DNA from: Brumimicrobium salinarum | GTDB taxonomy: Bacteria; Bacteroidota; Bacteroidia; Flavobacteriales_D; Crocinitomicaceae | Length of the DNA stretch: 64,000 nt | Assembly: GCF_002844555.1 (NCBI RefSeq) | Contig: NZ_PJNI01000003.1 | Location: 62,001 to 126,000 of the forward strand | Direction of reading: 5' to 3' | Part shown: in pieces, positions 33,850 to 43,258 of the stretch | Numbering within the stretch: position 1 is the first letter of the stretch | Layout: each line of letters starts with the position of its first letter | The notes under the pieces: model-generated | Told to the model about the DNA's origin: nothing | Databases searched by the model: none | The model's input: the letters and a program-made list of their open reading frames with translations, nothing else | Translations under genes and position numbers: made by a program

Positions 33850-34419
33850 TTAGTTCCAATTGATGTTTAAATTTCTAATTTCAAACTTACCTTTACCTTT
33901 ACTTCCTCCTCCATCTTTGTTTTCAAATTCTACAGTTCCATTAACTAAACTTAGTTTCGCAGTTTGCGGTAAAATATTTCTAAACGTTAATTTGCCTTGT
34001 AATAATAAATTAGTCGGACTATTAAACTCTTCTGCTCCAAAGCCTCCTCTGGAATCAGGAAAATTTATACTTTTGAAATCATAGTTTTTTCCAGTTTCAC
34101 CATAAGCAACTGGTTTTTCGCTCCCTGTCCAGATTTTTATTTTTTGGTTAGGTAAGGAGTGTTTAATTGTAATTGTTAGTTCAACAGTTTGGTCTATTGA
34201 ATTCCCTTTACATTCAATCACTTTAAATTCAAAATTTGAATTAAATGTCGTAGTTTCTGAAACATCTGAATTATTGTATAAATCACAAAAATCAATCTTT
34301 TCCTGTAGTATTGATTTTTGTTGTTCTAAAATTGTAATTTGTTGTTGTAATTCAGAAATTGTCTGACTTGTTGCTGTAATTGAACTAATTATTAGTCCTA
34401 AAAATAAAATTTTCTTCAT
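33850..34419 (-). CDS. Secreted coiled-coil/beta protein, unknown function
   Basis: 189 aa from the ATG at 34419, chosen because it places the signal peptide (ILFLGLIISSITATSQ) at the start; an upstream frame to 34488 runs back into the direct repeat. After cleavage a coiled coil (ELQQQITILEQQKSILQEKI) is followed by a beta-rich domain (FKVIECKGNSIDQTVELTIT). No family recognised. Operon with the frameshifted lipoprotein. Confidence 0.72.
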   Translation of the reverse strand: MKKILFLGLIISSITATSQTISELQQQITILEQQKSILQEKIDFCDLYNNSDVSETTTFNSNFEFKVIECKGNSIDQTVELTITIKHSLPNQKIKIWTGSEKPVAYGETGKNYDFKSINFPDSRGGFGAEEFNSPTNLLLQGKLTFRNILPQTAKLSLVNGTVEFENKDGGGSKGKGKFEIRNLNINWN

Positions 34420-34446
34420 TGTTCGATGTTTGTTTTTAATTATTTG

Positions 34447-34677
34447 TAACAATTGGCTAATCGTATTACGTTTAGCCAACCTATACATTTTTATTCAAAT
34501 TTAACAATTATAACATATTATGAGCTTTAAAACGCTATGTTTTTACTCAAAAAGAGTAATTTACATCAAAAGGTAGTAAGCATTTGTAAGCGTATAATTA
34601 GACGTGTAAGTCTACGGCTAAAAACCAAAAAACGTAGCTTCGAATCCCACCCCGACGAAAACCGGTAGCTTTATGAA
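34447..34677 (+). repeat. 231-bp direct repeat, right copy
   Basis: Copy of 31090-31320 (nine substitutions). It lies just upstream of the secreted-protein gene start at 34419. DNA from 34678 to 34929 shows no gene; the sequence CTTTTTGTTTTGCAGGG that follows differs from what follows the left copy, so the repeat ends cleanly. Confidence 0.9.
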
Positions 34678-34929
34678 CTTCTTTTTGTTTTGCAGGGCAA
34701 GTGAATTTGTGTAGCGACCTTGTGAAGCTCCCACAAATTACATTGTCTGCCAAAAAGAAGGAGTAAACTATAGGTAGTAGGCGGAAAAGGTGGCCAAATA
34801 AAAACAGACTTCTAAATTAACCTTAGTTTTCTCAGCTTGGTAAATCTCAAGGTTTTCTATGTCTTATGATTTTGATGTTTTGTTTTAAATCTTCAGTTTT
34901 TCAATCAATTAAAAGAGGTGAGGACGCTT

Positions 34930-35889
34930 TTACAACTCCACAAACTCCCAAACAGGATTCCCCTTCTCTCCTGTTTCATTATAAAAGTCTACAAATCTTA
35001 ACTTGTAAAAAATCCCTTCATGGTCTTTGATGATGTAAGAAATTTCAGAATTGACGAAATACTCATCTCCTACAAAGTCTTTCCAGCCGAAACCTATTGT
35101 GTTGATATTTTCGGATAAAACAAGATTGGAGGCATAAGCTAAGTCAATGGCCTCAAAATCAAGCTCGGTTACCATTGCGGCTTGTCTGTTGTTGCGGTTT
35201 GTTATACATCCTGTAACTAAATATGGGGTGACGACAGGTTCGTAGAACTGGTGAATATACTGTGTAAAAACAATGTCCCAATCTGTACTTTTTGGAGTCG
35301 CTTGTATTTCAGCATTGTTGAGCATACTGTAATAAGTGAAATTGTACTCCTCTTGCTTTAGCAGGCTTACAGAGGTGGCGTTTGTGGCTTCGATTTCGGC
35401 AAACTCGAAGGTGTAGGTGGTTTCATCTACGCCAGTAACTTTTAGTTTATACCAACCTATCGCTTGTCCTGCGGAATTGTAGCCCATATCGATAATTCTC
35501 ACCTTTCCGTCTTGCCAGTTGCCTATTCCTGTTGAATCTAAATTCCCTGTTTCATTGTCAAACACCGGTCCGCTGACATAATTGTTTTCATCTAAAACCT
35601 CATCCATTTCTGTTTTATCTGTTAAATACACCATCATATTTTTGGCGGTATTGGTTATGACTTTATCGCCGTTTTCTCCAGTTTCAAAACCAATATCCCA
35701 AAGATCTTTTGTTTCTTTTCCTGTCATTTCGTTGGCTGAAAAATCAAAATATACTTGATATGCATAATTTCCACCCATGCTGACAGACGCTGTTTCAACA
35801 TCTCCTTTTTCTCTTTTGGGAACAGGAATTTCCTCTTTTAAACATGAAGAAAATAAAACGATTATCAATGCTATAATTACTATTCTCAT
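34930..35889 (-). CDS. hmuY: HmuY-family heme-binding lipoprotein
   Basis: 319 aa with lipobox VLFSSC near residue 16, so outer-membrane anchored. The repeated units ETKDLWDIGFE and STDWDIVFTQYIHQFYEP with surrounding beta strands are the HmuY family pattern; HmuY passes heme to a TonB receptor in Porphyromonas. It begins 6 bp after the receptor gene stop, in one operon. The heme ligand histidines of Porphyromonas HmuY cannot be assigned here by eye. Confidence 0.87.
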   Translation of the reverse strand: MRIVIIALIIVLFSSCLKEEIPVPKREKGDVETASVSMGGNYAYQVYFDFSANEMTGKETKDLWDIGFETGENGDKVITNTAKNMMVYLTDKTEMDEVLDENNYVSGPVFDNETGNLDSTGIGNWQDGKVRIIDMGYNSAGQAIGWYKLKVTGVDETTYTFEFAEIEATNATSVSLLKQEEYNFTYYSMLNNAEIQATPKSTDWDIVFTQYIHQFYEPVVTPYLVTGCITNRNNRQAAMVTELDFEAIDLAYASNLVLSENINTIGFGWKDFVGDEYFVNSEISYIIKDHEGIFYKLRFVDFYNETGEKGNPVWEFVEL

Positions 35890-35895
35890 CTCTAC

Positions 35896-38199
35896 TTATT
35901 TAGATTTTAAATTCAATTTTATACCTGCATGAAAAACGCGTCCCATGCCAATACTCACACTTCCAGAACCGGCAGAATGTGCTCCTTCCCCACTTGCTGA
36001 ACCTGCAATTGAAGTGACGTCAAATAAATTCTTTACGCCTACTGTAAATTTCAATCTTTTGCTCCATAAAAATTTCGAAAGAGTAAGGTCTGCAGTATGA
36101 TAATCATTGATTTTTGTTTCATAAAGCTCACCATCTTCATTGCTGCGAATATTCGGTAAAACTCCTGTATATTTGTAAAAAAACGCTGCTTGTACTCCTG
36201 CTTTCTTCCAGTTGTATTGAAAGTTGGCTTTGATTTCTGGAGAGAATAAAAAATCAACTGAAGCGTTTGCATCCGCTGCTAAATCGTTGTATCTACCAAT
36301 GTACCCAACTCCTACTCCAGCGGTGATGTCTTTATAATTTGCATTCGATTCTAATTGCGCTCCCACTGTACTGTATCGGTCCAAATTAAAATACGAATAT
36401 TCCACTTCTGAAGCTTGAGCCAAAGTAATTAACTGTCGAATATCGTTGTAGAACAGCACTGCTTTGTTCTTTAACTTCAATTTATCTCCCGCCATTTTAT
36501 GGTGTAAGGAAAAGTTAAAATGATTGGCTGTTTCCGCTTCTAAATCGGGGTTTCCTACAATGTTGTGATTGATATCTACAAAAACATAATGCAGTTCTTT
36601 GATGGACGGCGCACGGAATCCTCTGGCATAAGAAGCACGCAAACTCAATTGGTGTTGATCTCGTTTTAAGAAATCATATTTTACATTTAAGGAAGGAGTG
36701 ATCGGTGCATTATACTCGGTATTGTAGGCGTATCTCAATCCTGGTCGAATGGTTACAGATTTAACTGGACTGTATTCTGCCGTGGTATAAATGGCATAAT
36801 CTCCTATCGATTGCTGCTTATTTAAAATTCGTTCGCCATTGGCAATTTCGTAAAGGATATCATAACCGACTTCATAATTGAAACGTTTATTTGCCTTGCT
36901 CTGAATCAATCTTCCTCTGGCAATAAAACTATGGTATTGTGAAGTATCGTGATCACTTGGATTGGCAGAAATCACATCAGAAATCTCTGTTAAGTCACGC
37001 ACTTTTGTGTTTTTTCTTCTAAAATAACCGTTGTAAGCGGCAATTAAAGACAATCGATATCCATTTTCGAAACGATATTGAAAATTTGCACGTTGATTGA
37101 TTCGATTAGTTCTGTAATAATCATCGTAAGCAGATTGTTGATAGGGTGCTCGTGGCATTCCACGGTTGATGATGTCTTCATTAAAAAATTGACCGCTGTA
37201 ATTAAACAAAGTGTTTTTTCTGTTGTATCGGTAATTGATTCCTCCAAAAAGCTGTTCTTTAGGATTCCATTGAATATTTCTAGAACTATCTGCAATTGGC
37301 TTGACATCAAAATGAAAAGTCTTGTGTGAAGGATCCCAACCATCAAAAAAGTAGCGTCCACCTTCTATTCTAATTTGATGTTTTTTAATTTGCCAACCTA
37401 AATTTACAGTATTGTTGACTTTACCGCTGCTTTCGAAATAATTATTCGATGTAGCCACAAATTGCTTGGCTTGATTTTTTTTGGTAATGATATTTATCGT
37501 TCCGGCTAGGGCATCCGTTCCATAACTAACAGAAAGTGGACCTTCTACAATTTCAACCCTTTCAATACTTTCTAGCGGAATTTGTGATAAATCAATATTT
37601 CCATTGAGTCGGCCGGTTAACGGAACCCCATCTACTAAAATCTTCACATTTTCGCCGCCAATTCCCTGCAATTGCATGCTACTTCCCAAAACATTGTCCT
37701 CTCCTATTCTAACATTGAGCTCATTTGTCAAAACATCTTTTAAATCTTGCGCCGCCATGGCTTCAATTTTCTGTCGATCGATGACTTTAATGTTGTGCAC
37801 GGCGTTTTCTACCAATTGAGATTTATACTGTGCGGTTATAGCCACCTCTTCAAAGTTTTTCACCGCTGTATTTAATGCGATATTTGTATCTCTAGAGATA
37901 ACAATTGGTTCCAAAATTTTGGTTTCGTAACTAGCAAAAGAGATGGTCATTTTTACCGATGTATTTCTTAAAAATGGCTCCACTTGAAATTCACCGTCAT
38001 AATTGGTGGTAAAATGATGCGTTTTTTGTTGATGATAAATATCAACTCTTGCCCCAGGAATAGGCTGACTATCTTCCAAAGAGATTACCGTTATGGTTTG
38101 CCCATAAACGAATGTTGTAAAAAGTAAATGTAAAATAGTTGTAAAGAAGATGCTTTTACAATTCGCAATAGTCATGTTTATTTCTTTTTTGATAGTCAA
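35896..38199 (-). CDS. TonB-dependent heme/iron receptor
   Basis: 767 aa. After a signal peptide comes a carboxypeptidase-D-like beta domain (IPGARVDIYHQQKTHHFTTN), a plug (VKILVDGVPLTGRLNG, VEIVEGPLSVSYGTDALAGT) and a 22-strand barrel ending in IKLNLKSK. The segment GFRAPSIKELHYVF, then HNIVGNPDLEAET, contains the FRAP...His...NPDL motif of heme receptors. The start may be the Met at residue 9 (38175). Operon with HmuY; TonB/ExbBD are not in the window. Confidence 0.93.
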   Translation of the reverse strand: MTIKKEINMTIANCKSIFFTTILHLLFTTFVYGQTITVISLEDSQPIPGARVDIYHQQKTHHFTTNYDGEFQVEPFLRNTSVKMTISFASYETKILEPIVISRDTNIALNTAVKNFEEVAITAQYKSQLVENAVHNIKVIDRQKIEAMAAQDLKDVLTNELNVRIGEDNVLGSSMQLQGIGGENVKILVDGVPLTGRLNGNIDLSQIPLESIERVEIVEGPLSVSYGTDALAGTINIITKKNQAKQFVATSNNYFESSGKVNNTVNLGWQIKKHQIRIEGGRYFFDGWDPSHKTFHFDVKPIADSSRNIQWNPKEQLFGGINYRYNRKNTLFNYSGQFFNEDIINRGMPRAPYQQSAYDDYYRTNRINQRANFQYRFENGYRLSLIAAYNGYFRRKNTKVRDLTEISDVISANPSDHDTSQYHSFIARGRLIQSKANKRFNYEVGYDILYEIANGERILNKQQSIGDYAIYTTAEYSPVKSVTIRPGLRYAYNTEYNAPITPSLNVKYDFLKRDQHQLSLRASYARGFRAPSIKELHYVFVDINHNIVGNPDLEAETANHFNFSLHHKMAGDKLKLKNKAVLFYNDIRQLITLAQASEVEYSYFNLDRYSTVGAQLESNANYKDITAGVGVGYIGRYNDLAADANASVDFLFSPEIKANFQYNWKKAGVQAAFFYKYTGVLPNIRSNEDGELYETKINDYHTADLTLSKFLWSKRLKFTVGVKNLFDVTSIAGSASGEGAHSAGSGSVSIGMGRVFHAGIKLNLKSK

Positions 38200-38277
38200 C
38201 CTTTTTGGTTTATTTCCTGTTGAATTTGATTTGAAGAAGACGAATGAGACGCTTTTACAATTCCGTCAGTCTCAAAC

Positions 38278-38343
38278 CCTCCCTCTGTGTCTCTCCATTA
38301 GCTAACGGAAGAGGTGCTTCAAGTATCACTTTATGCTTTAATA
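38278..38343. repeat. CCTCCCTCTG repeat, copy 1
   Basis: Begins CCTCCCTCTGTGTCTCTCC and ends with GGTGCTTCAAGTATCACTTT and TATGCTTTAATAA. Its inner palindrome is degraded. The second copy at 38479-38540 has the same ends. Confidence 0.6.
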
Positions 38344-38364
38344 ATTAAATTCATCAATTTCATA

Positions 38365-38400
38365 ACCGTCCAGCTCGGGCCTTAATTCAAACTGGACGGT
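38365..38400. repeat. 9-bp perfect inverted repeat
   Basis: ACCGTCCAG (38365-38373) and CTGGACGGT (38392-38400) around an 18-nt loop in the gap between the receptor gene and the DUF6607 gene. Terminator or dispersed palindrome; the rest of the 358-bp gap is repeats only. Confidence 0.55.
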
Positions 38401-38478
38401 GTAAACAAATTATGAATTGATTATTTCTGATTTATAAGGTTTATTTCGGCATTTGATTAATCTGAAACATTTTAAAAT

Positions 38479-38540
38479 CCTCCCTCTGTGTCGCCCTCCA
38501 AAGGGAGAGGTGCTTCGAATATCACTTTATGCTTTAATAA
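38479..38540. repeat. CCTCCCTCTG repeat, copy 2
   Basis: Same element as 38278-38343 with a better palindrome (CCCTCCAAAGGG) and the shared tail GGTGCTTCGAATATCACTTT. It is directly 3' of the DUF6607 gene (minus strand). Confidence 0.6.
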
Positions 38541-38557
38541 CTTTTTGAATCCAGAAA

Positions 38558-39472
38558 TTACTGATTTAGATAAGCATTAATTACAGATTGAATTTCCTTT
38601 TGTGCTTTTGCTTGATTGTATTTTCCTGCTTTATGCTCTTCACCGAGGGCAAATAATTTCTGATACATCAGTTGTTTATCCACTTTTCTTTCGAAATGCA
38701 AACGTTTGTTGGCTGCAATTGTACTTTCCCAAGTGGTTCTCACATCTGCCCAAAACTGGTAATTTTCCTTCCACCAATCAATCGCTGGCTGACAATCATA
38801 ATCTCCGCGGGTAAAAATCTCATGACCTTTTTCCCAAACAATTAAATGATCTTCTCCGTTTTCATCACGGTAAATCTTCTCATTGTCTTGTTCTAACATC
38901 CAGCCATTTTCTGTAATTTCCATGCGACTATGACGACGTGTAACATTGTAATCTTGTCTTACCGTCAATTCTCTTCTTGGCAATGGCGCATCGGCAGTTG
39001 ATTCCCAATAATGTTTCCCATCTACATGCACCCAAGTTCCGTATCCTTCATATCTTGGAGAATCATCCACCTGAAAAACTTTTTGCGTCCATGTTCCTTT
39101 CGCCGCTTTTTTCGAGATTTTTTCATTGTCCCAAGTTCTGTCTTTGTCGTACATTAGAACATTTCTATTTTCGTACAACCAGTCTTGACGCCAATGTTTT
39201 ACGATAAATGTATCATTTACTACTAAAATATGTTGCAAGGAAATAAAATCTGGTTCGTCTTCAATTGCAAAAACGTATTCTATAGCCTGTGAAGAATAAT
39301 CATCGTATTTCACGTAAGCTGTATCTGGAGAGAAAGTCTCCGCAAAATCGAAAGTTACCTTATAGCAACCTTCCATTTCTAAAATGGACTTTCGATCGAG
39401 TTCTTTTTTGTCATTTTGTCCAAATGTTAATGTGCTTGTTAATGCTAATGCACAGAAAAGTAATTTTTTCAT
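38558..39472 (-). CDS. DUF6607-family secreted protein
   Basis: 304 aa with a signal peptide ending near TLTFGQ. The pattern MEGCYKVTFDFAETFSPD, then VKHWRQDWLYENR and GTWVHVDGKHYWESTADAPL, matches the DUF6607 family as I recall it, which often sits with HmuY and TonB-receptor genes. Rich in Trp, Tyr and His. Likely periplasmic; a role in heme or iron use is suggested by position only. Confidence 0.8.
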   Translation of the reverse strand: MKKLLFCALALTSTLTFGQNDKKELDRKSILEMEGCYKVTFDFAETFSPDTAYVKYDDYSSQAIEYVFAIEDEPDFISLQHILVVNDTFIVKHWRQDWLYENRNVLMYDKDRTWDNEKISKKAAKGTWTQKVFQVDDSPRYEGYGTWVHVDGKHYWESTADAPLPRRELTVRQDYNVTRRHSRMEITENGWMLEQDNEKIYRDENGEDHLIVWEKGHEIFTRGDYDCQPAIDWWKENYQFWADVRTTWESTIAANKRLHFERKVDKQLMYQKLFALGEEHKAGKYNQAKAQKEIQSVINAYLNQ

Positions 39473-39591
39473 AACTTGTTTTTTGTTTTATTTATTTTTT
39501 AATGTTTGTTTTTTATCTATTTATTTCGTTGTTATTAAAGGCTTTACTCACAGGATTCCCTCCCTGAAAGTAAGTTGAAAGAACTTTGTTT

Positions 39592-39631
39592 CCTCCCTCT
39601 GTCTCTCCCTCGAAAGGGAGAAGTGCTTCGA
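39592..39631. repeat. CCTCCCTCTG repeat, copy 3
   Basis: CTCCCT (39605-39610) and AGGGAG (39615-39620) with the flanks CCTCCCTCTG and AAGTGCTTCGAA shared with the copies at 38.3 and 38.5 kb. The copies thus bracket the DUF6607 gene. Confidence 0.6.
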
Positions 39632-39723
39632 ACTATTATTTGACACTATGTGAATTAAATTGAAGTGTTAATCTAATTGCTTTAAAATGAAGACTATTGA
39701 AGCATCAAGGGAGAAATAACATA

Positions 39724-40977
39724 CTATTTAATCATTAATTTCTGATTGAATCGATGTGTTCCGTTATCTACTTTTACTTGGTAAACACCACTTCCAAAAG
39801 CGTGAACTGGTATATTTTTCACATCGAAATTGCTTTTTCCCACTAAATTCTTCTCAAAGACAATTTGTCCTTGCATATTTAGAATTTGAACGCTAATTAC
39901 TTTTGCTTCCATGTTATTTAATAGTACAGAAACTTTATCTGAAGCAGGATTAGGATAAACCAACACCTCTGCTTTTTCTAATCCGTTTTCATCGAGTGAA
40001 AGTGCTGATATTTTCTCTTTTGTAAACTCAAAGTTTCCGTCAGAACTGCCCCCAAATCCAGTGGGAATAACTTTCCAAACATCTCCAACTTGTGTTTTTA
40101 CAAAGTAAACACGGTCATTAACCACATTATATTCGTAAGTTCCCATGTCGAATTCCTTCCAATCTGCTCCAATTGTGCTGATGTCAGTAGTAAATGTTTC
40201 GGCTCCCCAATCGTTATAGTTGGCAACATCAGTGACTCCATCGATTTGAACGACCTCTGTATTTGGTCCTGCAATAATTCCAGTTAAATTATATGGAGTT
40301 GGGATAAAACCAGTGTATTTTCCGAAGAATAAATCCCAGTTCTCAACCGCTACTGGTTCGTGATCTACAGCACTTTCATTTTGAATTGAATAATACCCGA
40401 AAAGCTTATCTTGGTAGTCTGCTTTGGTGACAGAAGCTTGTGTTTCATCCGTTCCGTCAAGCATAGCAAATGTAAAATTAAACGCTCCATTACTCATATC
40501 ATCGATACGCAATTTTCTATATGAATCATCCATTAATTTGATGATAAAAATGGAATCCCCTGAAATCACATGTGTATTCATATCATAAGTTCCCCAACCC
40601 ACATCAAAAGGATCGTTTGGGTTTACATTTTTGTCAAAAGCACCATTAAACCACGTTGTTTCGTCGTTGTATTGTGCATCCCATGATGTAATTCCAGTAG
40701 TATCAACGGTTGTCCAATCAGTTATATCACCATTTGGATAAGCATACAACATCACACCATTTCCTGAATTGATGCGAATGGATGTTCCAAAACCTGATAA
40801 ATCAAAAGATAAATCCCATGCTGAAGCAGATGCCGTTCCTTGTTCACCGTTTTCTAAACTGTACCAAGTTTCATTTGAATAGTTCGCTCCAATACTCACC
40901 GTTTCTGAAACTGATTGTGCGTTTATAAATTGACTTCCAGCAAAAAATAATGCTGTATAAAGTAAAGTTTTTTTCAT
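39724..40977 (-). CDS. HmuY-like protein with T9SS sorting domain
   Basis: 417 aa. A signal peptide precedes two HmuY-type units (SASAWDLSFDLSGFGTSIRI and AVENWDLFFGKYTGFIPTPY), then a T9SS type A domain (VLVYPNPASDKVSVLL to FNQKLMIK). So a second heme-binding-like protein, secreted by T9SS rather than lipid-anchored, in the same locus. It may act as a released or surface hemophore; that is inference. First gene on the minus-strand side of the divergent promoter. Confidence 0.85.
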   Translation of the reverse strand: MKKTLLYTALFFAGSQFINAQSVSETVSIGANYSNETWYSLENGEQGTASASAWDLSFDLSGFGTSIRINSGNGVMLYAYPNGDITDWTTVDTTGITSWDAQYNDETTWFNGAFDKNVNPNDPFDVGWGTYDMNTHVISGDSIFIIKLMDDSYRKLRIDDMSNGAFNFTFAMLDGTDETQASVTKADYQDKLFGYYSIQNESAVDHEPVAVENWDLFFGKYTGFIPTPYNLTGIIAGPNTEVVQIDGVTDVANYNDWGAETFTTDISTIGADWKEFDMGTYEYNVVNDRVYFVKTQVGDVWKVIPTGFGGSSDGNFEFTKEKISALSLDENGLEKAEVLVYPNPASDKVSVLLNNMEAKVISVQILNMQGQIVFEKNLVGKSNFDVKNIPVHAFGSGVYQVKVDNGTHRFNQKLMIK

Positions 40978-41133
40978 TGTTTTTATTTAGATTAATTACA
41001 AATAATGACTGCAAAGTTATGGACAGGATTTAGAAACGCCAATACCAAAAAGTAGGTATATCCCACTATTTTCGGCAAAATACCTAGTTTAGGGTATTTT
41101 TAAAACGAATCTATTTCGCTCCAATATTTTATC

Positions 41134-41141
41134 TACTTTTG
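41134..41141 (+). promoter_or_regulatory. Promoter -7 box of the ankyrin-DUF2271 gene pair
   Basis: TACTTTTG fits TAnnTTTG and lies 26 bp before the start codon at 41168. No clear -33 TTTG is seen at the usual distance. The 190-bp divergent gap likely carries the iron or heme control of both arms; the near-palindromic tract at 41049-41098 (AAAAAGTAGG...TACCTAGTTTAGGGTA) is a candidate operator. Confidence 0.45.
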
Positions 41142-41167
41142 CCTTATTTAGAATAAATCTAATTAGT

Positions 41168-42625
41168 ATGAAGGCATTTTTAAGTATAAGTTTAGTGTTT
41201 GTATCGATGACTATTTTCGCTCAAAAAAACATTTTTTTAGGCAATGAGTTTTGGAATGAAAATACAAGTATTGAAGAGGTAAAAAGTGAAATTGACAAAG
41301 GAAATAGTCCAACGGAATTTTCCCAATTTAACTTTGACGCCACGGCCTATGCCATTTTAAATAAGGCGCCCTTAGAAACCATCTTGTTTTTATTGGAAAT
41401 AGAAGGAAATGAGGTGACCAAAATTACGCATGATGCTAGAAACTACTTGATGTGGGCGGCCTATCGAGGTAATTATGAATTGACAAAAATTCTAATGGAA
41501 AAAGGTGCTGACATTCACATTCTTGACGATAAAGGCAATAATTTACAGACTTTTACTGCAATGGGGGGAGTTACAGATCACAGAATATACGATTTATTTA
41601 CGGCTTATGATTTAAAATTGGATGCGCCTAATCGAGCTGGAGCCACAGCAATTCATTATTTAGCTCAGCATATTGAAGATGTAAAAGCATTTGATTATTT
41701 CATTGCAAATGGATTTGATATAGAAGCAAAAGACAATCATGGAAATACTGTTTTTCATTATGCGAGTTCACAAGGAAATATTGAGCTTCTCGATCAACTT
41801 ATAGCAATAGGATTTAACCCAAAAGAGGTTAATGATAATAATGAAAACGCTTTGTTTTTTGCTGCAAAAGGAAAACGAAGATTTTCGAACGAGTTGCCTG
41901 TTTTTGAATACTTGGTAAAGAAAGGCTTGAATCCAAGATTGACCAATATCGCAGGAAATAATTTATTACACTTTATTGCTGCAAGCAACAAAAATGAAAA
42001 TGTTTACACTTACTTAATTGATCAAAACCTTGACATTCAAAAGGAAAATGATGAAGGAAATAATCCTTTGATGATTGCCGCTATGAGAAAGAATGAAGTT
42101 GGCTTATCTATTTTGTATGCAAGAACAAAGGACAAAACGATTATTAACGATAAAGGCTATAATTTATTGACCTATGCTTTGCGAACGAAGAATGCAGGTT
42201 TAGCAGAACGGGTTTTAAAAGCAGGATTAGATTTTAAAATAATCGACAAATCTGGTGATAATTTAATTACACACTTGGTTGCAACATTCGATGAGAGAAA
42301 TAGAAAGTTTTTCGAGCATTACTTTGAAATCTTACAGAAAAAAGGAGTTAAAGTTCAAGACAAAACCATTCACCTTGCCACTGCAATGGAGAATGAAGCA
42401 TTGGTAACCATTTTATTGAATTCAAAAGTCGATATTAATGCGAAAAACAAACATGGATTGACTGCTTTACAATTAGCAGCAATGAAAGGTCATGACACCA
42501 AGTTTTTAAGATTTCTAATTGAAAAAGGTGCGGATAAAAACACCATAACAGACTTCGATGAAAGCGTTTATGATTTAGCCAAAAGCAATGAACTTTTGAG
42601 CGGAGATTTAGAATTTTTAAAATAA
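41168..42625 (+). CDS. Secreted ankyrin-repeat protein
   Basis: 485 aa with a signal peptide ending at MTIFAQ, so periplasmic, unusual for ankyrins. About 12 repeats follow, e.g. YLMWAAYRGNYELTKILMEK, NTVFHYASSQGNIELLDQLI and LTALQLAAMKGHDTKFLRFL. It stands 5 bp before the DUF2271 gene and is transcribed with the membrane reductase, so it probably helps assemble or stabilise that iron-handling unit. Confidence 0.9.
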   Translation: MKAFLSISLVFVSMTIFAQKNIFLGNEFWNENTSIEEVKSEIDKGNSPTEFSQFNFDATAYAILNKAPLETILFLLEIEGNEVTKITHDARNYLMWAAYRGNYELTKILMEKGADIHILDDKGNNLQTFTAMGGVTDHRIYDLFTAYDLKLDAPNRAGATAIHYLAQHIEDVKAFDYFIANGFDIEAKDNHGNTVFHYASSQGNIELLDQLIAIGFNPKEVNDNNENALFFAAKGKRRFSNELPVFEYLVKKGLNPRLTNIAGNNLLHFIAASNKNENVYTYLIDQNLDIQKENDEGNNPLMIAAMRKNEVGLSILYARTKDKTIINDKGYNLLTYALRTKNAGLAERVLKAGLDFKIIDKSGDNLITHLVATFDERNRKFFEHYFEILQKKGVKVQDKTIHLATAMENEALVTILLNSKVDINAKNKHGLTALQLAAMKGHDTKFLRFLIEKGADKNTITDFDESVYDLAKSNELLSGDLEFLK

Positions 42626-42630
42626 AAGAG

Positions 42631-43137
42631 ATGAGAAAATTATTGATTTTTGGAGTGTTAAGCCTTGGATTTTTATTCAGTCCACAATTTTCCACAGCAC
42701 AATCCAGCAACAAGGCCTATAAATGTTTGATTCAATTAAAAAACTACCAAGGTGAAGGAGCTTATGTGATTGTTTCGGTTGTGAATGCCGAAGGTGAATA
42801 CATTGAAACTTTAAGCGTTTTAGGATATGATCACGAATGGTATCCCGATTTAAAGGCGTGGCATGCATACCGCAAAAAAAACAGATTTCAACCTAGATTA
42901 GACGGTGTAACTGGTGCTACTATTGGCAGTGGAGAACGGTCGGTAATTACTTTTTCAATTGATGAGAAATACATCGACAATAAATATTCACTACGTTTTG
43001 AAACAGCTGTGGAAGATAAAAGTTACCACTCAAAAGATGTTGTTGTAGATTTATCAACCGAACAATTAAAGCGTGGGAATTATGATGGATCAGAAGGTTT
43101 CATTCGCCAAATAAGGTTGATTCCTCTAAACAAATAA
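42631..43137 (+). CDS. DUF2271-family secreted protein
   Basis: 168 aa with a signal peptide ending near FSTAQ. Features of the family as I recall it: AYVIVSVVNAEGEYIETLSV, HEWYPDLKAWHAY and DGVTGATIGSGERSVIT. The DGVTGAT block resembles flavinylation-type motifs (DGxTGAT) that take covalent FMN in FMN-binding domains, though here it may be structural. Members are often encoded beside PepSY reductases, as here. Likely periplasmic electron-transfer or iron-reduction partner. Confidence 0.8.
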   Translation: MRKLLIFGVLSLGFLFSPQFSTAQSSNKAYKCLIQLKNYQGEGAYVIVSVVNAEGEYIETLSVLGYDHEWYPDLKAWHAYRKKNRFQPRLDGVTGATIGSGERSVITFSIDEKYIDNKYSLRFETAVEDKSYHSKDVVVDLSTEQLKRGNYDGSEGFIRQIRLIPLNK

Positions 43138-43258
43138 TCGCTTTTTTTCTATGTTGATAAGTAAGCTCAAAATAAATATTCTTTTTCAAGTCTTTGATAA
43201 GAAAACTCCAAAGACAAGGCTTGTGAAGTTTTTAATTGTCAGGAATTTATCTTTATAA

